64,000 nt of DNA from Mesorhizobium sp. M1E.F.Ca.ET.045.02.1.1. Its GTDB lineage: Bacteria > Pseudomonadota > Alphaproteobacteria > Rhizobiales > Rhizobiaceae. The DNA lies in assembly GCF_003952485.1 (NCBI RefSeq), contig NZ_CP034447.1, positions 1,426,001 through 1,490,000 of the forward strand, read 5' to 3'. The position numbers and the translations under genes were made by a program. Below are positions 1 to 8,951 of the stretch, in pieces. Position 1 is the first letter of the stretch; each line of letters begins with the position of its first letter. The notes below the pieces were generated by a model, which worked only from the letters and a program-made list of their open reading frames with translations, was not told the origin of the DNA and made no database searches.

Positions 1-1
1 C

Positions 2-724
2 GGCGTGACGCTCGACGGCGTGCAGCGCTTCCACTATCGCGGCGCGCTTCGGCACAGCCTGCCCGGCCAGGTGATCGTGCTGCATCCCGACGAACTGCAC
101 GATGGCGGCGCCGGCACCGAGGACGGCTTGCGCTACCGGATCCTCTATCTGGAACCGTCGCTGCTTCTCGACTGCTTAGCCGGCACGGCGCTGCCTTTCG
201 TCGAGGACGCGGTGGTCAGCGACGCCGGCCTGCGGGGCACGCTGCTTTCAGCCCTTGCGCCGCTGGATGAAGAGCTCGACGATTTGTTCGTCGCCGATTT
301 CATCGCGCAGCTGGTACAACATCTGAAACATCATGCCGGAGAGCCGGCAAGACCTATGGGAAGGACGGCATGGCGCGCCGCCGCGCTTGCGCGGGACTAT
401 ATCGAGGGGAATGCCGGGCGGCCGGTTCGCTCCGATGAGCTCGAGGCTGTCACCGGCCTCGACCGCTATGCGCTGTCGCGCCACTTCCGCGCGACCTATT
501 CGACCAGCCCGCACCGCTTCCTCCTGATGCGCCGGCTGCAGCGGGCGCGGCGCATGATCGAGATGGGAGAACAGCTCGCCGAAACAGCTGTTGCGGTCGG
601 CTTCAGCGACCAGAGCCATTTCAACCGGCATTTCAAGAAGGCGTTCGGGCTGACGCCGGGACGCTGGGCGGTGCTGGTGCGAGGGCGCGACGCGAAAGCG
701 TCGTCGCTCCAAGCACCGGCTTAG
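2..724 (+). CDS. AraC-family transcriptional regulator, 5' end cut by window
   Basis: The frame is open to the left edge, so the true start lies outside the window; the visible part is about 240 residues. The N-terminal half is the remnant of an AraC-type cupin ligand-binding domain (residues about 1-110). The C-terminal 100 residues carry two helix-turn-helix motifs: the first around SDELEAVTGLDRYALSRHF, the second around AVAVGFSDQSHFNRHFKKAFG, followed by the usual TPGRW end. The family activates or represses a neighbouring catabolic or export gene on ligand binding. Its target cannot be seen, because its likely partner lies left of the window. The family call is secure; the ligand is unknown. 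Confidence 0.9.
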   Translation, partial: GVTLDGVQRFHYRGALRHSLPGQVIVLHPDELHDGGAGTEDGLRYRILYLEPSLLLDCLAGTALPFVEDAVVSDAGLRGTLLSALAPLDEELDDLFVADFIAQLVQHLKHHAGEPARPMGRTAWRAAALARDYIEGNAGRPVRSDELEAVTGLDRYALSRHFRATYSTSPHRFLLMRRLQRARRMIEMGEQLAETAVAVGFSDQSHFNRHFKKAFGLTPGRWAVLVRGRDAKASSLQAPA

Positions 725-736
725 CATTGTAAGCAC

Positions 737-866
737 GACGCGCAGCGTCGTCGCTCCACGCACCACCCAAGCATCGGTGGCTTAGAGGAAAGGGCGACGA
801 CGCTGCGCGTCCCGCCTGAGCGCTAATTACCGGGAGCCTCGCGGTTAAGCGACGACGCTGCGCGTC
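737..866. repeat. Three copies of a perfect 18-bp repeat, one inverted
   Basis: The word gcgacgacgctgcgcgtc occurs at 794-811 and 849-866, and its exact reverse complement at 737-754. The inverted pair 737-754/794-811 can form an 18-bp stem between the convergent araC-type and marR-type genes, so it may act as a two-way terminator. A partial copy, gcgtcgtcgctcc, is embedded in the 3' end of the AraC gene at about 697-709. Confidence 0.7.
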
Positions 867-871
867 GCGCT

Positions 872-1342
872 TTAATCATCCAGTTCCGCGTCGTCGTCGA
901 TGAGGACTAGGTCTTCGTTCGACAAGTTGGCCTCGATACGGGCGAGAAGCTTGAACAGCGCCTTCTGGTCCTTCTTGTCGAGGCCCTTCAGCGCCTGCTT
1001 TTCGGTCTTCTTGACCGATTTCTCGATGGCGCGGATGGTTTCGCGGCCGGCGTCCGTCAGGAAGATGTGGGCCTGGCGCGCATCGGCGTTGGAGGCGCGC
1101 TTTTCCAGAAAACCCTGCGCCTGCAAGCGGTTGATGGTCTTGGTGATCGTCGGCGGGCGCACGCCGAGCCGCCCGGCGAGATTGCCCGGGGTCTGGCCGT
1201 CCTCGCGATCCAGCGCCAGCATGATCTGGTCCTGGCCGGCGTAGAAACCGTGCGCCAGAAGCCGCGCCGCAAGCGCCGTTCGCGCCAGCCGCGCCGCCGA
1301 ATGCAGCCGGCTCATTGTCGCTGTCTTGTCCGCCTTGGCCAT
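872..1342 (-). CDS. MarR-family winged-helix transcriptional regulator
   Basis: 156 residues, the normal MarR length. The winged helix-turn-helix lies at residues about 45-100: GNLAGRLGVRPPTITKTINRL is the recognition region and the wing follows with ASNADARQAHIFLT. The C-terminal helix forms the dimer interface, and the extreme C-terminus is very acidic (LIDDDAELDD). Such regulators usually repress an adjacent or divergent gene and respond to small aromatic or oxidative ligands. The gene is convergent with the AraC regulator and divergent, across 381 bp, from the CobW gene. No ligand or target can be assigned from sequence. Confidence 0.88.
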   Translation of the reverse strand: MAKADKTATMSRLHSAARLARTALAARLLAHGFYAGQDQIMLALDREDGQTPGNLAGRLGVRPPTITKTINRLQAQGFLEKRASNADARQAHIFLTDAGRETIRAIEKSVKKTEKQALKGLDKKDQKALFKLLARIEANLSNEDLVLIDDDAELDD

Positions 1343-1723
1343 GGTCCTTCCCTCTTCGGCCGAACCGGCGCGGACAGCATAGAGGCTGTCCGGCGGCTGG
1401 CAAATGACGATCTAAAGAGTCCGGCTTGCAGAACGCTTTGCCGGCAAGCATTGCGGTGCCCGCGCAGGTGATGCCAGATGTTTATTTCAGTTAGATGACA
1501 AACGACTTTTGAGGCGGCGAGATCCACAGCGGAAAGTCCGCAAGGGTGAGGCAACGCCCGTGCGGCTGCCCCATTAGGCCGTCCTGGTCACCGCGAATCC
1601 ATCCACGGTGCCTGCCCCGATCGGAGTATCCGCTGGCCCACCGGTTTGGTGCGTGCAAAAGCCGCCCCCACACCCTATATGAGGCCGACAAATCCTTTAG
1701 GGCACAGATTTTCGAGGCAACCC
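1343..1723. other. 381-bp divergent intergenic region
   Basis: This lies between the marR start (leftward) and the cobW start (rightward), so it must carry both promoters. It holds no convincing ORF, no T-rich terminator and no long dyad. I looked for a Zur-type AT-rich palindrome because of the metallochaperone downstream and found none I would defend. Confidence 0.5.
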
Positions 1724-2758
1724 ATGAGCGATGCACAGACGCAGATCCCCGTAACCGTTCTCACCGGCTATCTCGGCGCGGGCAAGACGACGCTGCTCAA
1801 CCGCATCCTGTCGGAGAACCACGGCAGGCGTTACGCCGTCATCGTCAACGAGTTCGGCGAGATCGGCATCGACAACGACCTGATCGTCGAATCCGACGAG
1901 GAAATCTACGAGATGAACAATGGCTGCGTGTGCTGCACGGTGCGCGGCGACCTGATCCGCGTGGTCGAGGGCCTGATGCGGCGGCCCGGCCGCTTCGATG
2001 CCATCGTCGTCGAGACTACCGGTCTTGCCGACCCGGTGCCGGTGGCACAGACCTTCTTCATGGACGATGACGTGCGCTCGAAGACCAAGCTCGACGCGGT
2101 GGTGGCGCTGGTCGACGCCAAGCACCTGCCGCTGCGGCTGAAGGATTCCAAGGAGGCCGAGGACCAGATCGCCTTTGCCGACGTCGTGGTGCTGAACAAG
2201 ACCGATCTCGTCACCCCGGAAGAGCTCGAAAAGGTCGAAGCGACGATCCGCGCCATCAACCCGGCGGCCAGGATCCATCGCACAGAGCGCGCCGGCGTGG
2301 CGCTTCGCGAGGTGCTCGACCGTGGCGCCTTCGACCTGTCCCGCGCGCTGGAGAACGATCCACATTTCCTCGAGGCGCATGATCATGACCACGACCACGA
2401 CCACCACGATCATGACGGGCATGACCATCATCACCACGACCATGCTTCGGATATCCACGACGTGACGGTGAAGTCGGTGTCGCTGCGCGGCGGCGAGATG
2501 GACCCGAAAAAGTTCTTCCCCTGGATCGAGAAGGTGACCCAGATGGAAGGTCCGAACATTCTGCGGCTGAAGGGCATCATCGCGCTCAAGGGCGACGACG
2601 AGCGCTATGTTCTGCAAGGCGTGCACATGATCCTCGAAGGCGACCATCAGCGCGCCTGGAAGGACGGCGAGAAGCATGAGAGCCGGCTGGTGTTCATCGG
2701 CCGCGACCTCGATGAAGAGCGGCTCCGCAAGAGTTTTGAAGCCTGCCAGGCGGCTTGA
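1724..2758 (+). CDS. CobW/COG0523 metallochaperone-type GTPase
   Basis: 344 residues from the ATG at 1724 ([12 protein letters not shown]); an upstream in-frame start at 1646 adds residues that do not look like the family. P-loop [12 protein letters not shown] at about residue 16, then the COG0523 metal-binding CVCC motif at about 68-71, and the guanine-specificity NKTD motif near 160. Between the GTPase and C-terminal CobW_C domains is a loop of about 22 residues made of His and Asp only, except one Gly (about 220-242), a metal reservoir or sensor. The family inserts or delivers zinc, cobalt or other metals into target proteins. The next gene, WD40-like, follows in the same direction. Which metal is served is unknown; zinc is the most common assignment for His-rich members. 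Confidence 0.92.
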   Translation: MSDAQTQIPVTVLTGYLGAGKTTLLNRILSENHGRRYAVIVNEFGEIGIDNDLIVESDEEIYEMNNGCVCCTVRGDLIRVVEGLMRRPGRFDAIVVETTGLADPVPVAQTFFMDDDVRSKTKLDAVVALVDAKHLPLRLKDSKEAEDQIAFADVVVLNKTDLVTPEELEKVEATIRAINPAARIHRTERAGVALREVLDRGAFDLSRALENDPHFLEAHDHDHDHDHHDHDGHDHHHHDHASDIHDVTVKSVSLRGGEMDPKKFFPWIEKVTQMEGPNILRLKGIIALKGDDERYVLQGVHMILEGDHQRAWKDGEKHESRLVFIGRDLDEERLRKSFEACQAA

Positions 2759-2784
2759 TTTTCGGACTTTCAGGCGCTAGCGCT

Positions 2785-2946
2785 GCCCTTCTCTCCTTCT
2801 CCTCTTGCGGGAGAAGGTGGCCGAGCGAAGCTCGGTCGGATGAGGGGTGTTCCAGCTTGGCGATGACGGCGCTCCGTCCAACACCCCTCATCCGTCTTGG
2901 CGCTACGCGCCAATCCACCTTCTCCCACAAGGGGAGAAGGGGGAGC
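2785..2946. repeat. Long intergenic palindrome, 'ggagaaggtgg...gatgaggggtgtt' type
   Basis: Left arm at about 2787-2851 and right arm at about 2879-2946 are imperfect reverse complements, each with its own inner hairpin (cttctcc...ggagaag, and gagcgaagctc on the left or ggcgctacgcgcc on the right). The element sits between cobW and the WD40 gene. It belongs with the other large palindromes in this window, though its arm sequence is a different subtype. Confidence 0.8.
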
Positions 2947-2991
2947 CACACCTAGCCGCGCCGGCTCGTGATCTCGAATGGACCAGTGCCC

Positions 2992-3966
2992 ATGCCCACA
3001 GTCGCCCCGCTTGATCTCGAAGGCCATTGCGTCGCCGCCGTCTTCCTCAACGACGTGCCGCATTTCGCGCTTGCCGACGGCACGATCCACCGGTTGGACA
3101 ATGGGCACAAGACCGTGCAAGCCAATGACGGGCTGCTCGCCGCCTTCCATGACGCAGCCAACGACCGGCTGATCACCGGCGGCGAGGACGGCAAGGTGTT
3201 CGCAGTGAAGGCCGGCGGAGAGGCGAGCGAACTCGCCAGCGCCGGCAAAAAATGGATCACCAGCGTCGCCGCCGGCCCGCAGGGCGCGATCGCCTATGCC
3301 TCGGGCAAGATCGCCTTCGCGCGCTTTGCCGACGGCAAGATCAAGGAGTTTACCCATCCACGCTCGGTGGAAGGCCTGGCCTTCTCGCCCAAGGGCATGC
3401 GCTTCGGCGTCGCACGCTACAATGGCGCGACGCTGCATTTCCCGGCCGCCGACGGCAAGCCGGTGGAACTCGAATGGGCTGGCGCCCATACCGGCATAAC
3501 CTTCTCGCCGGACGGCGCCTTCCTGATCACCACCATGCAGGAGAACGCGCTGCACGGCTGGAAGCTGGCCGATGGCAAACACATGCGCATGAGCGGCTAT
3601 CCGGGCAAGGTGAAAAGCCTGTCCTGGAGCGTGAAGGGCAAGTGGCTGGCAAGTTCGGGCGCGCCGGCAGCGATCGTGTGGCCATTCGCCAGCAAGGACG
3701 GGCCGATGGGCAAGGCGCCGCTGGAGCTCGGCACGCGCGGCAACACGATGGTGACCTGCGTCGCCTGCCACCCCAGCCAGGAGGTCACGGCCATCGGCTA
3801 TGAGGACGGCATGGTGATCGCGGCGCGCTTCGCCGACGCCAAGGAGGTGCTGCTGCGCCGCCCGGGCAAGGGCGCGATCACCGCGATGATGTGGGATAAG
3901 GAAGAGCGCCGCATCGTCTTCGGAAGTGCGGCCGGCGATTGCGGCGTGATCGATATCACTGCTTAG
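2992..3966 (+). CDS. WD40-repeat-like protein
   Basis: 324 residues from ATG 2992 (MPTVAPLDLEGHC); a GTG at 2968 would add eight residues. The chain is a run of about 40-residue beta-propeller blades, for example GLAFSPKGMRFGVARYNGATLHF, GITFSPDGAFLITTMQENALHGW and KSLSWSVKGKWLASSGAPAAIVW, where the F/W-S-xxG pattern and the final W or F are WD40-like. There is no signal peptide and no catalytic motif, so it is probably a cytosolic scaffold. It lies directly downstream of the CobW GTPase in the same direction, separated only by a palindromic repeat, which suggests shared expression and possibly a role in metal delivery. That link is inference. Confidence 0.8.
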   Translation: MPTVAPLDLEGHCVAAVFLNDVPHFALADGTIHRLDNGHKTVQANDGLLAAFHDAANDRLITGGEDGKVFAVKAGGEASELASAGKKWITSVAAGPQGAIAYASGKIAFARFADGKIKEFTHPRSVEGLAFSPKGMRFGVARYNGATLHFPAADGKPVELEWAGAHTGITFSPDGAFLITTMQENALHGWKLADGKHMRMSGYPGKVKSLSWSVKGKWLASSGAPAAIVWPFASKDGPMGKAPLELGTRGNTMVTCVACHPSQEVTAIGYEDGMVIAARFADAKEVLLRRPGKGAITAMMWDKEERRIVFGSAAGDCGVIDITA

Positions 3967-4038
3967 GGAATAGGCAGTAGGGAATAGGCAGTAGGAAAAA
4001 GAGAGCGCCCTACTGCCTAGTCCCTACTGCCTATTGCC
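3964..4038. terminator. Nested inverted repeat between WD40 and aminotransferase genes
   Basis: Two direct copies of a unit ggaataggcagta overlap the WD40 stop codon (3964-3995). Two nearly matching inverted copies follow at 4009-4038 after the spacer aaaaagagagcgc. The whole can fold into a stem of about 30 bp with few mismatches. It probably ends or slows transcription from the WD40 gene, but it lacks a clear T tract. Confidence 0.55.
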
Positions 4039-4054
4039 TGAAAGAGGGGCCTTC

Positions 4055-5431
4055 ATGCATTCAATCGACCATTCGTCCATCGGCGGCATCGCTGCCGCCC
4101 GCATCGCTGAACTGCGCGAGGCAGAAGCGGCCGCGTTCCGCAAGGCACGGCCGAAATCCGAGGCGAAGGTTGGCAACGGGATGGCCGGCTTCCTCGGCGG
4201 CGTGCCTATGCACTGGATGACCGACTGGCCGACGCCGTTCCCGATTCTGGTCGACGGCGCTAAAGGCGCCACGATCACCGATGTCGACGGCAACAAGCTT
4301 GACGATTTCTGCCTTGGCGACACCGGCTCGATGCTCGGGCATTCGCCGCCGGCGGTCGCCCGCGCCATCCGCCGGCAGGCCGGGCGCGGCCTGACCTACA
4401 TGCTGCCCAGCGAGGATGCGCTGGCGATCGGCCCGCTCCTGCAGCAGCGCTTCGGTCTGCCCTATTGGCAGATCGCCACCACCGCCACCGACGCCAACCG
4501 CTTCGCGCTTCGTGTCGCCCGCGCGGTGACGGGGCGGGAGAAAATCCTGGTCTTCAACGGCTGCTATCACGGCTCGGTCGACGAGACGATGGTGCGGCTG
4601 ATCGACGGCAAGCCAGTCAACCGACCCGGGCTGGCCGGCGAATTCCGCGATCTCACACGGGCAACGAAGGTCGTCGAGTTCAACGACATCGCCGCACTGG
4701 AGGCCTCGCTTGACGAGCGCGACGTCGCCTGCGTCATCACCGAGCCGGTGCTGACCAATTCCTACATGGTGCTGCCGGAACCCGGCTTTCACGACGCACT
4801 GCGTCGCCTCACCCGCGCGGCCGGCACTCTGCTTCTGATCGACGAGACGCACACCATCTCCACCGGCCCTGGCGGTTACACACGCAAACATGGACTGGAG
4901 CCGGACCTGTTCGTGCTCGGCAAGCCGGTGGCCGGCGGCGTACCGGCCAGCATCTGGGGCATGAGCGAAGAGGTCGCCACCCGCTACGGCGCCTATAACC
5001 GGACGAAGGAGCCCGGTTACTCCGGCATGGGTACGACGCTGTCGGCCAACCCGATGCAATTCGCGGCGATGCGCGCGACGCTGGAAGAGGTGATGACGGA
5101 GGAGGCCTATGCCCATATGGACCGGCTGGCGCGCCGCCTCGACGCCGGGCTGACCGCCGTCATCGACCGTTATCATTTGCCCTGGCATGTCGCGCGCGTC
5201 GGAGCCCGGGTCGAGTTCATCTGCGCGCCCGGTCCGCTGAAAGATGGCAGCGAGGCGGAGAAGGCGCATGCGCCGGAACTCGAGGCAGCCATCCATGTCG
5301 CGCTGGTCAATCGCGGCGTGCTGATCGCACCGTTCCACAATATGATGCTGATTTCGCCGGCGACGACGGCGGCGCAGGTGAGCCGGCTGATCACCGCTTT
5401 CAGCGCGGTTGCGGCCAGGCTTACGGCGTGA
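4055..5431 (+). CDS. Class III PLP-dependent aminotransferase (GSA-aminotransferase-like)
   Basis: 458 residues from ATG 4055, preceded by an AGAGGGG ribosome site; the TTG at 4034 is rejected. Family landmarks: NGCYHGSVDE near residue 170, the PLP-binding Asp in LLLIDETHTISTGPGG (about 270), and the Schiff-base Lys in VLGKPVAGGVPASIWG (about 297). It resembles glutamate-1-semialdehyde aminomutase-type members, but its partner is a PuuA-like ligase rather than heme genes. The stop overlaps an in-frame GTG of the next gene, so the two are translationally close. A role in amine, polyamine or amino-acid catabolism is inferred; the amino donor and substrate cannot be read from sequence. Confidence 0.88.
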   Translation: MHSIDHSSIGGIAAARIAELREAEAAAFRKARPKSEAKVGNGMAGFLGGVPMHWMTDWPTPFPILVDGAKGATITDVDGNKLDDFCLGDTGSMLGHSPPAVARAIRRQAGRGLTYMLPSEDALAIGPLLQQRFGLPYWQIATTATDANRFALRVARAVTGREKILVFNGCYHGSVDETMVRLIDGKPVNRPGLAGEFRDLTRATKVVEFNDIAALEASLDERDVACVITEPVLTNSYMVLPEPGFHDALRRLTRAAGTLLLIDETHTISTGPGGYTRKHGLEPDLFVLGKPVAGGVPASIWGMSEEVATRYGAYNRTKEPGYSGMGTTLSANPMQFAAMRATLEEVMTEEAYAHMDRLARRLDAGLTAVIDRYHLPWHVARVGARVEFICAPGPLKDGSEAEKAHAPELEAAIHVALVNRGVLIAPFHNMMLISPATTAAQVSRLITAFSAVAARLTA

Positions 5432-5457
5432 GACAAGCAGTTGGAAGATTGGCAGCC

Positions 5458-6864
5458 ATGGACAATCCGAGCACAGTTGCGACCTCCCCTTCAGGCTCGA
5501 CGCCCGCCGAGGCGAAGGCTTTTCTCGACACCCATCCCGACATCGAGGCCTTCGACATCGTGCTCACCGACGCCAACGGCATCGGCCGCGGCAAGATCGT
5601 GCGGCGCCACGAGCTGATGGGCATTTTCGAGAATGGCCGTCATATGCCGATCTCGATCCTCGGCCTAGACATCACCGGCGAGGACGTCCACGAAACCGGG
5701 CTGATCTGGGACAGCGGCGACGGCGACCTCAGGGCCTGGCCGATACCCGGCACACTGGTGCCGCTCCACGGCACGCAGCCGCCGCGCGGCCAGGTGCTGA
5801 TGGCGATGTATCATCTCGACGGACTGCCGATGTCGTCCGATCCACGGCTGGCGCTGGCCCGGCAGGTGGACATATTGGCGGCCAAGGGTCTGCATCCGGC
5901 CGGCGCCTTCGAGCTGGAATTTTTTCTCCTCGCCAACGAACGCGATGTGGACGGCAAGGTGCAGGCCGCCCGCGCGGTGCTCGACGGCCGCCGCTCGGGC
6001 AAGACGGAAGTCTATTCGGTCGACCATCTGCACGGCATGGAGCCGCTGTTTTCCGACATCTACGCCGCCGCCAGGGCGCAAGGCATTCCGGCCGAGACCG
6101 TCATTTCGGAATATGCGCCCGGCCAATACGAACTGACGCTCAACTACCGCAAGGATGTGATGCGGGCGGCCGATGACCTGGTCATGCTGAAACGGCTGGT
6201 CCGGGCGCAAGCGCGCCGGCACGGCGTCACCGCGTGCTTCATGGCAAAGCCGATCGAGACCTATGCCGGCTCGGGCATGCATTTTCACGTTTCGCTGCAG
6301 GACGATGCGGGCCGGAACGTCTTCACCGAAGCCGTCGGCGAGAAATGGTCACCGAGCCTGCTCAACGCGCTCGGCGGCCTGATCCACACCATGGCGGAAT
6401 CGATGCTGGTTTTCGCGCCGCATGCCAATTCATGGCGGCGCTTCGTCTCGCAATCCTATGCGCCGGTGGCGCCGACCTGGGGCGTCAACAACCGATCGGT
6501 GGCGCTGCGCGTGCCGGCGGGCGACGCCAAGAACCGCCGCATCGAGCACAGGCCGTCCGGCGTCGACGCCAATCCCTATCTGGTGGCGGCGACCGTGCTG
6601 GCCGGCATCGTCAAGGGCCTCGACGAGGGGCTCGACCCCGGACCGGAGACGACCGGCAACGGCTATGAGTCCGCCCCCGCGGACACGACCATGCCGGTGG
6701 ACTGGCGCGCCGCGATCGAGGCGGCCAGGCGCTCCGATTTCCTGAAATCGGCGCTCGGCCCCGACCTGCACCGAACCTTCGTGGCGATCAAGCAGGCGGA
6801 ATATCTGCGCGTCGCCCGCACCGTCAGCGAGCTGGATTACCACCTCTATCTGCACGAGGTGTGA
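5458..6864 (+). CDS. Glutamine synthetase family protein (PuuA-like gamma-glutamyl ligase)
   Basis: 468 residues from ATG 5458; a GTG at 5428 overlapping the previous stop is possible. N-terminal beta-grasp domain (VLTDANGIGRGK), then the catalytic barrel with metal-ligand FELEFFLL near 150, GSGMHFHVS near 275 (His for nucleotide/metal), NNRSVALRVP and the RRIEHRPSGVDANPYL block near 370. No adenylylation loop is evident, as expected for gamma-glutamyl-amide ligases. It probably condenses glutamate with an amine using ATP. The pairing with a class III aminotransferase resembles the gamma-glutamylated amine route, but no oxidase or gamma-Glu-GABA hydrolase is present here. Confidence 0.87.
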   Translation: MDNPSTVATSPSGSTPAEAKAFLDTHPDIEAFDIVLTDANGIGRGKIVRRHELMGIFENGRHMPISILGLDITGEDVHETGLIWDSGDGDLRAWPIPGTLVPLHGTQPPRGQVLMAMYHLDGLPMSSDPRLALARQVDILAAKGLHPAGAFELEFFLLANERDVDGKVQAARAVLDGRRSGKTEVYSVDHLHGMEPLFSDIYAAARAQGIPAETVISEYAPGQYELTLNYRKDVMRAADDLVMLKRLVRAQARRHGVTACFMAKPIETYAGSGMHFHVSLQDDAGRNVFTEAVGEKWSPSLLNALGGLIHTMAESMLVFAPHANSWRRFVSQSYAPVAPTWGVNNRSVALRVPAGDAKNRRIEHRPSGVDANPYLVAATVLAGIVKGLDEGLDPGPETTGNGYESAPADTTMPVDWRAAIEAARRSDFLKSALGPDLHRTFVAIKQAEYLRVARTVSELDYHLYLHEV

Positions 6865-6927
6865 GGCACCGGCAGGAACCATCGACAATCTCGCCCATTC
6901 AACATCGAAGCGGACGAGGGATGGACG

Positions 6928-7596
6928 ATGGCAGGCACGACTCCACATGAGCCGGCGACTTCCGGCAGACGCGCTCGAGCGGGACACGCCGAACCGCCGG
7001 ACGACGCAGCGCCGATCGCCGAGTTGCGCGATGAGGCGACGGGTTGCCGCCGCTGCCCGCTGTGGCGCAACGCGACACAGACGGTTTTCGGCGAAGGGCC
7101 GGAAGACGCCGAGGTGATCTTCGTCGGCGAACAGCCGGGAGACCAGGAGGATCGGGCCGGCAAACCATTTGTCGGCCCGGCGGGCCGGATGCTCGACGCC
7201 ACGCTGGAAGATGCCGACATCGACCGCCGGAAGGTCTATGTCACAAACGCGGTGAAGCATTTCAAATTCGAGCCGCGCGGCAAACGGCGCATCCACTCCA
7301 AGCCCAATGTCGGCGAGGTGCAGGCCTGCCGCTGGTGGCTGGACAAGGAGATCGGCCGGATCGAGCCCCGTCTTGCCGTGGCGCTTGGCTCGACCGCGGC
7401 GCAGTCCCTGCTTGGCAAAGCGGTACCGGTGTTGAAGAGGCGCGGCGAGGTGATCGAGCGCGATGACGGCTTACGCGTCTTCATCACCATCCACCCCTCG
7501 CTTATCCTGCGCATCCGCGAGCAGGAGGACAAGGAGGCGGAGAGGGAGCGGTTTTTGAAGGATATGCGGAAGGTAAAAGAGTTGATGGCTGCTTGA
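6928..7596 (+). CDS. UdgX-type uracil-DNA glycosylase (iron-sulfur family)
   Basis: 222 residues. An N-terminal low-complexity stretch of about 35 residues precedes the UDG fold. Cys pair CRRCP (about 46-49) contributes to a [4Fe-4S] cluster; GEQPGDQED is motif A and HPSLILR (about 190) is motif B. The stretch GKRRIHSKPN (about 118-127) matches the KRRIH loop that defines UdgX. In the characterised mycobacterial enzyme that His attacks the sugar and leaves the protein covalently bound to DNA after uracil removal. Length and motif order are normal. The gene follows the GS-like gene by 63 bp but has no functional link to it. A plain family 4/5 UDG is unlikely because of the KRRIH loop. Confidence 0.92.
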   Translation: MAGTTPHEPATSGRRARAGHAEPPDDAAPIAELRDEATGCRRCPLWRNATQTVFGEGPEDAEVIFVGEQPGDQEDRAGKPFVGPAGRMLDATLEDADIDRRKVYVTNAVKHFKFEPRGKRRIHSKPNVGEVQACRWWLDKEIGRIEPRLAVALGSTAAQSLLGKAVPVLKRRGEVIERDDGLRVFITIHPSLILRIREQEDKEAERERFLKDMRKVKELMAA

Positions 7597-7691
7597 ATGA
7601 TCAGCGTGCCCGACCCCGCGCAGAGGGGCGACGCTGCTGCACGGTAGTGCGACGTTGAAGATTAGCCGAAACGCTCGTCCGTGGCTCGGCG

Positions 7692-8951
7692 CTACCTAAC
7701 CAGAATCGCCCTGAGATCATTCACATTCGTGCCCGTAGGTCCCGGCACGAACAGATCACCCACCGCATTGAAGGCCGTCCAGGCATTGTTGCCGGCTAGC
7801 ATCGCCTTGGCGTCGACACCCGCCCCGCGCATGCGCGACACGGTCGAGCCGTCGGCGAAGGCGCCGGCATTGTTCTCCGAGCCGTCGATCCCGTCGGTGT
7901 CTGCCGCCAGAGCATGGATACCATCCACACCGTTGATGGCGATGGCAAAGGCGAGCAGGAATTCCGAGTTGCGGCCGCCCTTGCCCTTGGCGCGCAAGGT
8001 CACCGTCGTCTCGCCGCCTGAGAGGATCAGCACCGGCTTGGCGAAGGGGCGGTTGCGCGTCGCCACCTCGCGCGCGATAGCGGCATGGACACCACCGACC
8101 TCGCGCGCCTCGCCTTCGATCGAATCCGACAGGATCACGGCCTCAATGCCTTGCCGCTTCGCTTCGGCTGTCGCCGCTTCCAGCGACACGCCCGCCGAGG
8201 CAATGAGATGCACCTCGTTGCCGGCAAAGCGCGGGTCGTTGGGTCGCGGCGCATCGGCGGCGGGCGATTGGATATGCGCCATGACGGAGGCCGGAAACTT
8301 CATGTTGTAGGCGGCGATCGCCGCCAGCGCATCCTCACGGCTGCCGGTGTCGGGGACGGTCGGTCCCGACGCAACCAGCGCCGGATTGTCGCCGGGGATG
8401 TCGGAAACGACCAGCGACACGACCCTCGCCGGATGGGCGGCGGCGGCAAGGCGACCGCCCTTGATGGTCGAGACATGCTTGCGGATGGTATTCATGGCCG
8501 CGATCGGCGCGCCGGAGGCAAGCAGCGCTTCGTTGACGGCGATCTCGTCGGCTAAAGTCAGGCCGGGAGCGGGCGACGGCAGCAGCGCCGAGCCGCCGCC
8601 GGAAATCAGCGCCACCACCAGATCGTCCGATGTCAGACCCCGCACCTTCTCCAGCAGCCGGCGCGACGCTTCGAGGCCTGCGGCGTCCGGCACTGGATGC
8701 GCCGCCTCGATGATCTCGATGCGCTCGCATTTCGCGCCATAGCCGTAGCGGGTGACGACCAGCCCGTCGATCGGCCCTTCCCAGACCTTCTCGAAGGCCG
8801 CCGCCATCTGCGCCGAGCCTTTTCCCGCGCCGATGACGATGGTGCGGCCCTTCGGCCTTGCCGGCAAATGATTGCGGATCGTCTTTTCCGGTTCGGCGGC
8901 AGCGACGGCGGCGTTGAAGATCGACGTGAGGAAGGACTTTGGATCGGTCAT
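7692..8951 (-). CDS. Glycerate 2-kinase (GckA/TtuD, MOFRL family)
   Basis: 419 residues. N-terminal DUF4147 domain with GAGKGSAQMAAAFE (about 42-55) and ISGGGSALLPSP (about 115-126); C-terminal MOFRL domain with LSGGETTVT, GKGGRNSEF and the acidic ADTDGIDGSENNAGA end. The family phosphorylates D-glycerate to 2-phosphoglycerate; older annotations call it hydroxypyruvate reductase. It starts inside the stop of the upstream UPF0303 gene (4-bp overlap), so the two are co-translated. In this window it could carry glyoxylate from purine breakdown into glycolysis via tartronate semialdehyde and glycerate, though the carboligase and reductase are not here. Confidence 0.9.
   Translation of the reverse strand: MTDPKSFLTSIFNAAVAAAEPEKTIRNHLPARPKGRTIVIGAGKGSAQMAAAFEKVWEGPIDGLVVTRYGYGAKCERIEIIEAAHPVPDAAGLEASRRLLEKVRGLTSDDLVVALISGGGSALLPSPAPGLTLADEIAVNEALLASGAPIAAMNTIRKHVSTIKGGRLAAAAHPARVVSLVVSDIPGDNPALVASGPTVPDTGSREDALAAIAAYNMKFPASVMAHIQSPAADAPRPNDPRFAGNEVHLIASAGVSLEAATAEAKRQGIEAVILSDSIEGEAREVGGVHAAIAREVATRNRPFAKPVLILSGGETTVTLRAKGKGGRNSEFLLAFAIAINGVDGIHALAADTDGIDGSENNAGAFADGSTVSRMRGAGVDAKAMLAGNNAWTAFNAVGDLFVPGPTGTNVNDLRAILVR

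Noticed and set aside
2785..2946. Palindromes considered as CRISPR repeats
   Set aside because: There is one inverted pair per site, with no regular array of direct repeats and spacers.
2968..2991. GTG start for the WD40-like gene
   Set aside because: It lies at the edge of the palindrome; the ATG at 2992 begins the recognisable protein.
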